64,000 bases of DNA from Thalassovita aquimarina (GTDB lineage: Bacteria > Pseudomonadota > Alphaproteobacteria > Rhodobacterales > Rhodobacteraceae): contig NZ_JADMKU010000007.1 of the NCBI RefSeq assembly GCF_018219815.1, positions 62,001-126,000 of the forward strand, in the 5' to 3' direction. The position numbers and the translations under genes were made by a program. Under the pieces are notes generated by a model, which worked only from the letters and a program-made list of their open reading frames with translations, was not told the DNA's origin and searched no databases. Numbering within the stretch: the first letter of the stretch is position 1; every line of letters starts with the position of its first letter. Positions 61,162 through 64,000 of this stretch are shown here, piece after piece.

Positions 61162-62611
61162 GCTGCCGTTCGCATTTGCCCGCGACCAGCAGGTGCTGCT
61201 GGACGGGGCGCGGCTGATCACCGGGCCGGCGGTCACCCAGATGGGGCTGCGCGAGGCGCAGCGCCGCCTCGGGCTGCGCGCGGGCGTGGACCTGACCGCA
61301 ACCGATCAGGCCGGGTTCGAAGCCGCGCTGGCGCGGGTCTACAATGACGGTGCGGATGGCACGGCGAAGGACGCCGATCCCGACCTTCTGTTCGACCTTG
61401 AAGACATGGGCGCGAATGCCCGTCAGCGCGACCTGCTGGACGATCCCAGCGACGCGCCGGTGATCCAGCTGGTCAACCGGCTGCTGAAACGCGCGGTGCT
61501 GACCGGGGCGTCGGACCTGCATGTGGAACCGCATGAACACGGGCTCCGGGTGCGGATGCGGGTCGACGGGTTCCTGCAGGAAGTGATGGACCGCTCCGAT
61601 GTGCCGGTGAAGCGGATCGTGTCGCGGCTCAAGGTGATGGCGGGACTGGATATCGCCGAAACCCGGCTGCCGCAGGATGGGCGCATTCCGCTGTCGTTGG
61701 GCGGGCGAATGATCGACACGCGGGTGTCGTCGCTGCCGGGCCATTACGGCGAACGTATCGTGCTCAGGATCCTTGATCGCGCCGCCGGGTTGATGCCGCT
61801 CAGCGATCTGGGCCTGAGTGCGGATCAGCAGGCCTTGCTGCGCCGTCTTTCGGCGCTGCCCAACGGCATCATCCTGGCCACCGGGCCGACCGGGGCGGGC
61901 AAGACAACCACGCTGTATTCGCTGCTGCAGTTGGCCGACCGCGCCGAACGCAATATCGTCACCGTCGAGGACCCGATCGAATACGATCTGCCGGGTATTT
62001 CGCAAAGCCAGATCAACGCCGATATCGGGATGACCTTCGTCGCCGGTCTGCGCGCCACATTGCGGCAGGATCCGGACGTGATCCTGGTGGGCGAAATCCG
62101 CGACCCCGAAACCGCCCAAACCGCCAGCCAGGCGGCGCTGACCGGGCATCTGGTGTTTTCCTCGCTGCATGCCAACAGTTCGATCGGGGCCATCGTGCGG
62201 CTGCGCGACCTGGGGCTGGACAATTTCCTGATCGCCGCCACCCTGCGCGGGGTGATCGCGCAGCGGCTGTTGCGCAAGCTCTGCCCGGACTGCCGTCGCC
62301 CGCATTCCCCGACAGAAGACGAGGCGCAGCTGTTCCGCCGTCACGGTATCGCGGTGCCAGAGGTACTTTTCGAACCTGTTGGTTGCGACGCCTGCGGCGG
62401 GTCGGGCCATGCCGGGCGGATGGGGGTTTTCGAAATGGTCGAACTGGGCGAAACCCTGCGCGGCGCGATCGACCGCGGGGCGAGCGAGACCGAGATGAAG
62501 GCGCTGGCGCTTGGGTCCGGTGAAATCCTGATCGGGCAGGGATTGACGGCAGCGGCGGCTGGCCGGGTCAGCCTGACCGAAACCCTGCGCGTGGTGGGGG
62601 ACGTGGCGTGA
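61100..62611 (+). CDS. gspE: Type II secretion system ATPase GspE
   Basis: The roughly 503-residue ATPase has the N1E-like region, Walker A GPTGAGKTTTLYS, Asp box (NIVTVEDPIEYDLPG), His/Walker B region (LRQDPDVILVGEIRDPETAQ) and HLVFSSLHAN. A tetracysteine zinc motif (LCPDC ... CDACGGSGHAGRMG) is typical of GspE/PilB ATPases. ATGs at 61085, 61100 and 61103 are in frame; the one at 61100 is given but the exact start is uncertain. All overlap the end of gspD by about 60 bp. It powers pseudopilus assembly with GspF. Its N-terminus is short relative to classical GspE. Confidence 0.9.
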   Translation: MMSRNAETSRRFPAGSGSPTRLPFAFARDQQVLLDGARLITGPAVTQMGLREAQRRLGLRAGVDLTATDQAGFEAALARVYNDGADGTAKDADPDLLFDLEDMGANARQRDLLDDPSDAPVIQLVNRLLKRAVLTGASDLHVEPHEHGLRVRMRVDGFLQEVMDRSDVPVKRIVSRLKVMAGLDIAETRLPQDGRIPLSLGGRMIDTRVSSLPGHYGERIVLRILDRAAGLMPLSDLGLSADQQALLRRLSALPNGIILATGPTGAGKTTTLYSLLQLADRAERNIVTVEDPIEYDLPGISQSQINADIGMTFVAGLRATLRQDPDVILVGEIRDPETAQTASQAALTGHLVFSSLHANSSIGAIVRLRDLGLDNFLIAATLRGVIAQRLLRKLCPDCRRPHSPTEDEAQLFRRHGIAVPEVLFEPVGCDACGGSGHAGRMGVFEMVELGETLRGAIDRGASETEMKALALGSGEILIGQGLTAAAAGRVSLTETLRVVGDVA

Positions 62612-63819
62612 AGGCCTATGCCTATACCGCCTATACCAGGGGCGGACGCCGCAAAACCGGAACCGTGGTGGCCGAAACCGAGGCCGACGCGGCGGCGCAA
62701 CTGGCGCGACAGGAATTGTTCGTGGCCGAGGTCACGGCGGCGCGCGACCGCGCGACGGGGCTGCTGCGGCAAGGGATCCGGGCGCGGCTCAACACCGATT
62801 TGCAGGCGGTTTTCACCCGGCAGATGGCGGTTATGCTGGCCGCCGAATTGCCCGCCGAGGCGGCGCTTGAAGCGGTCCGCTCGGGCGGTCACCCGGCGCT
62901 TGACGCGGTGGCGGCGCAGGCGCGGGCGGCGCTGATGGACGGCGCGGCCTTGTCCGAGGCCTTGGCCACTGGCGGCGCCGGCTTCCCGCCCTATTACCTT
63001 GCCGCCGTGCGCGCGGCCGAGGCGGCGGGCGATCTGGCCGGCGTCTTTGCCGAACTGGCCGATCACCTGGACCAGCTTGGTACCGACAAGGCGCAGATTT
63101 CCACCGCGCTGATCTACCCGGCTTTCGTGGCGGCGGTGTCGCTTCTGGTCTGCGGCATCCTGATGACCAGCGTGGCGCCCGAAATCGTGGCGATGTTCGA
63201 GATATCAGGCCACCCGCTGCCGCAACTGACCCGTAACGTGCTGGCCGTGTCCGACTGGGTGCAGGCCAACTGGGTGTTTCTGGCCGTGGTGTTCACGGCG
63301 CTGGTCGGGCTGGGGCTGGCAACGCCACGGGTGCGGGCTTTGCGCAACCTGCGCGACCGCGTAGTGTTGAGGCTGCCGGTGCTGGGGCGGCTGAAACGGC
63401 TGTCCGAGGCGGTGCAATACATGCGTACGCTGGCGCTGGTGCTGGGCAGTCGCCACGCGGTGCTTAGCGCGGCGGACAGCGCCCGGGAGGTGCTGACCGT
63501 GGAACGTTTCCGGGGCCAGGCGCGCGACGTCGCCACCGGCGTGCGGCAGGGCGAAAGCCTGTCGGTGGCGCTGGTGCGGCTCGATTTCCTGCCCCCGGTT
63601 GCGCGGCAGCTGATCCATGCCGGCGAAACCTCGGTGCGGCTGGCGCGGATGACGGAACGGGCGGCGGCGCTGGTCGAACACCGGCTGGTGACCGAACGCA
63701 AACGGATCGCGGCGGTGCTGGAACCACTGCTGATGATGGTTGTAGGGGCGATGGTGCTGGTGATCGTGCTGGCCGTTCTGCTGCCGATCTTCGACCTGCA
63801 GACGGTGGTCGCCGGGTAG
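62608..63819 (+). CDS. gspF: Type II secretion system inner-membrane protein GspF
   Basis: The 403-residue protein has two T2SS-F repeats, each a four-helix bundle: FTRQMAVMLAAELPAEAALEAV and YPAFVAAVSLLVCGILMTSVAPEIVAMFE in the first half, YMRTLALVLGSRHAVLSAADSA and ending LEPLLMMVVGAMVLVIVLAVLLPIFD. Three membrane helices are seen. It is the platform that couples the GspE ATPase to pseudopilin assembly. A GTG start overlaps the gspE stop (GTGA). It is followed at once by terminator-like hairpins, so any further gsp genes downstream would be a separate unit. Confidence 0.92.
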   Translation: MKAYAYTAYTRGGRRKTGTVVAETEADAAAQLARQELFVAEVTAARDRATGLLRQGIRARLNTDLQAVFTRQMAVMLAAELPAEAALEAVRSGGHPALDAVAAQARAALMDGAALSEALATGGAGFPPYYLAAVRAAEAAGDLAGVFAELADHLDQLGTDKAQISTALIYPAFVAAVSLLVCGILMTSVAPEIVAMFEISGHPLPQLTRNVLAVSDWVQANWVFLAVVFTALVGLGLATPRVRALRNLRDRVVLRLPVLGRLKRLSEAVQYMRTLALVLGSRHAVLSAADSAREVLTVERFRGQARDVATGVRQGESLSVALVRLDFLPPVARQLIHAGETSVRLARMTERAAALVEHRLVTERKRIAAVLEPLLMMVVGAMVLVIVLAVLLPIFDLQTVVAG

Positions 63820-63860
63820 GGCGGTCGGACTAGGAAACCAAATTGCGAAGGGCTGCCGCC

Positions 63861-63931
63861 ACCGCGGGTGGGGGTAAAGCCCCCTCCCATGGGGGCGGTC
63901 GGGGGCTGCCCGGCCTTCTGCCGGGCGGGCG
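63861..63931 (+). terminator. Two hairpins after gspF, the second with a T-run
   Basis: A GC-rich stem built from GGTGGGGG and CCCCCTCC lies near 63866-63888, and GCCCGGC-CTTCT-GCCGGGC at 63908-63926 is a perfect 7-bp stem followed by GGGCGTTTTAATT. The second is a good terminator for the gspDEF unit. The rest of the window after it (63932-64000) shows no gene. Confidence 0.6.
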
Positions 63932-64000
63932 TTTTAATTCAAACGTACGCCGGTGATTTAGCTTCGGAAAATGGAGACGCTCAACGCTGTTCCGGAAACG

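Overview
The window looks like GC-rich chromosomal (or large replicon) DNA from an alphaproteobacterium, most probably a roseobacter-type member of the Rhodobacterales. The reasons are three complete TRAP transporter sets, a DctB/DctD-type two-component pair, several amine and amino-acid catabolic operons with ABC transporters, TTGA-N6-TCAA boxes of the CRP/FNR type, and a relic of an alphaproteobacterial NasT-like gene. No rRNA, tRNA, CRISPR array, intact insertion sequence or prophage was seen. Strand usage alternates in clear operons with short overlaps between genes.

Layout. 1-255 is the N-terminal part of an Rrf2/NsrR-type repressor. 592-9350 is a catabolic locus: an RpiR regulator divergent from an N-formylglutamate amidohydrolase-like enzyme, a TRAP transporter, a glutamine-synthetase-like gamma-glutamyl ligase, an aldehyde dehydrogenase and an iron alcohol dehydrogenase. 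Together these suggest uptake, gamma-glutamylation, two-step oxidation and final hydrolysis of an amino alcohol or amine. 9418-19481 is a LysR regulator divergent from an amino-acid ABC transporter operon that also encodes a creatininase-like amidohydrolase, a class III aminotransferase, a two-subunit CoA-transferase, an M20 deacylase and a thiolase. This is the logic of a beta-amino acid (or N-acyl beta-amino acid) degradation route ending in acetyl-CoA. 19677-20876 holds a small membrane protein and a gene-poor, partly AT-rich stretch with a frameshifted nasT-like remnant.

20877-24350 is an aminotransferase, succinate-semialdehyde dehydrogenase and Lrp regulator module. 24501-30824 is a DctB-like kinase, a DctD-like regulator that lacks the sigma-54 GAFTGA loop, and a TRAP transporter. 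30994-33985 has two membrane transporters (TauE/SafE and CaCA families) and a CapA-like phosphatase; a perfect 30-bp palindrome precedes the TauE gene.

34202-43102 is a surface-polysaccharide locus: a Sel1-repeat protein, an LTA-synthase-like enzyme fused to a xylan-binding-like module, UDP-xylose synthase, a UDP-sugar 4-epimerase, a GT2 synthase and a GH26 glycanase. Two near-identical FNR-type boxes precede its two halves. A small secreted Cys-pair protein follows. 43780-52902 is a GntR, gamma-glutamyltransferase-like and DUF1028 operon divergent from a dipeptide-type ABC transporter, followed by an acetamidase and a Gfo/Idh/MocA oxidoreductase. 55069-58763 (minus strand) is another TRAP operon with a PEP mutase/isocitrate lyase superfamily enzyme. 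59188-63819 is a type II secretion gspD-gspE-gspF set with a terminator-like hairpin right after gspF.

Recurring theme: all five solute-binding-protein genes are followed directly by a strong hairpin, consistent with over-production of the binding protein relative to the membrane subunits. Functions come from reading motifs by eye; no database search was run.
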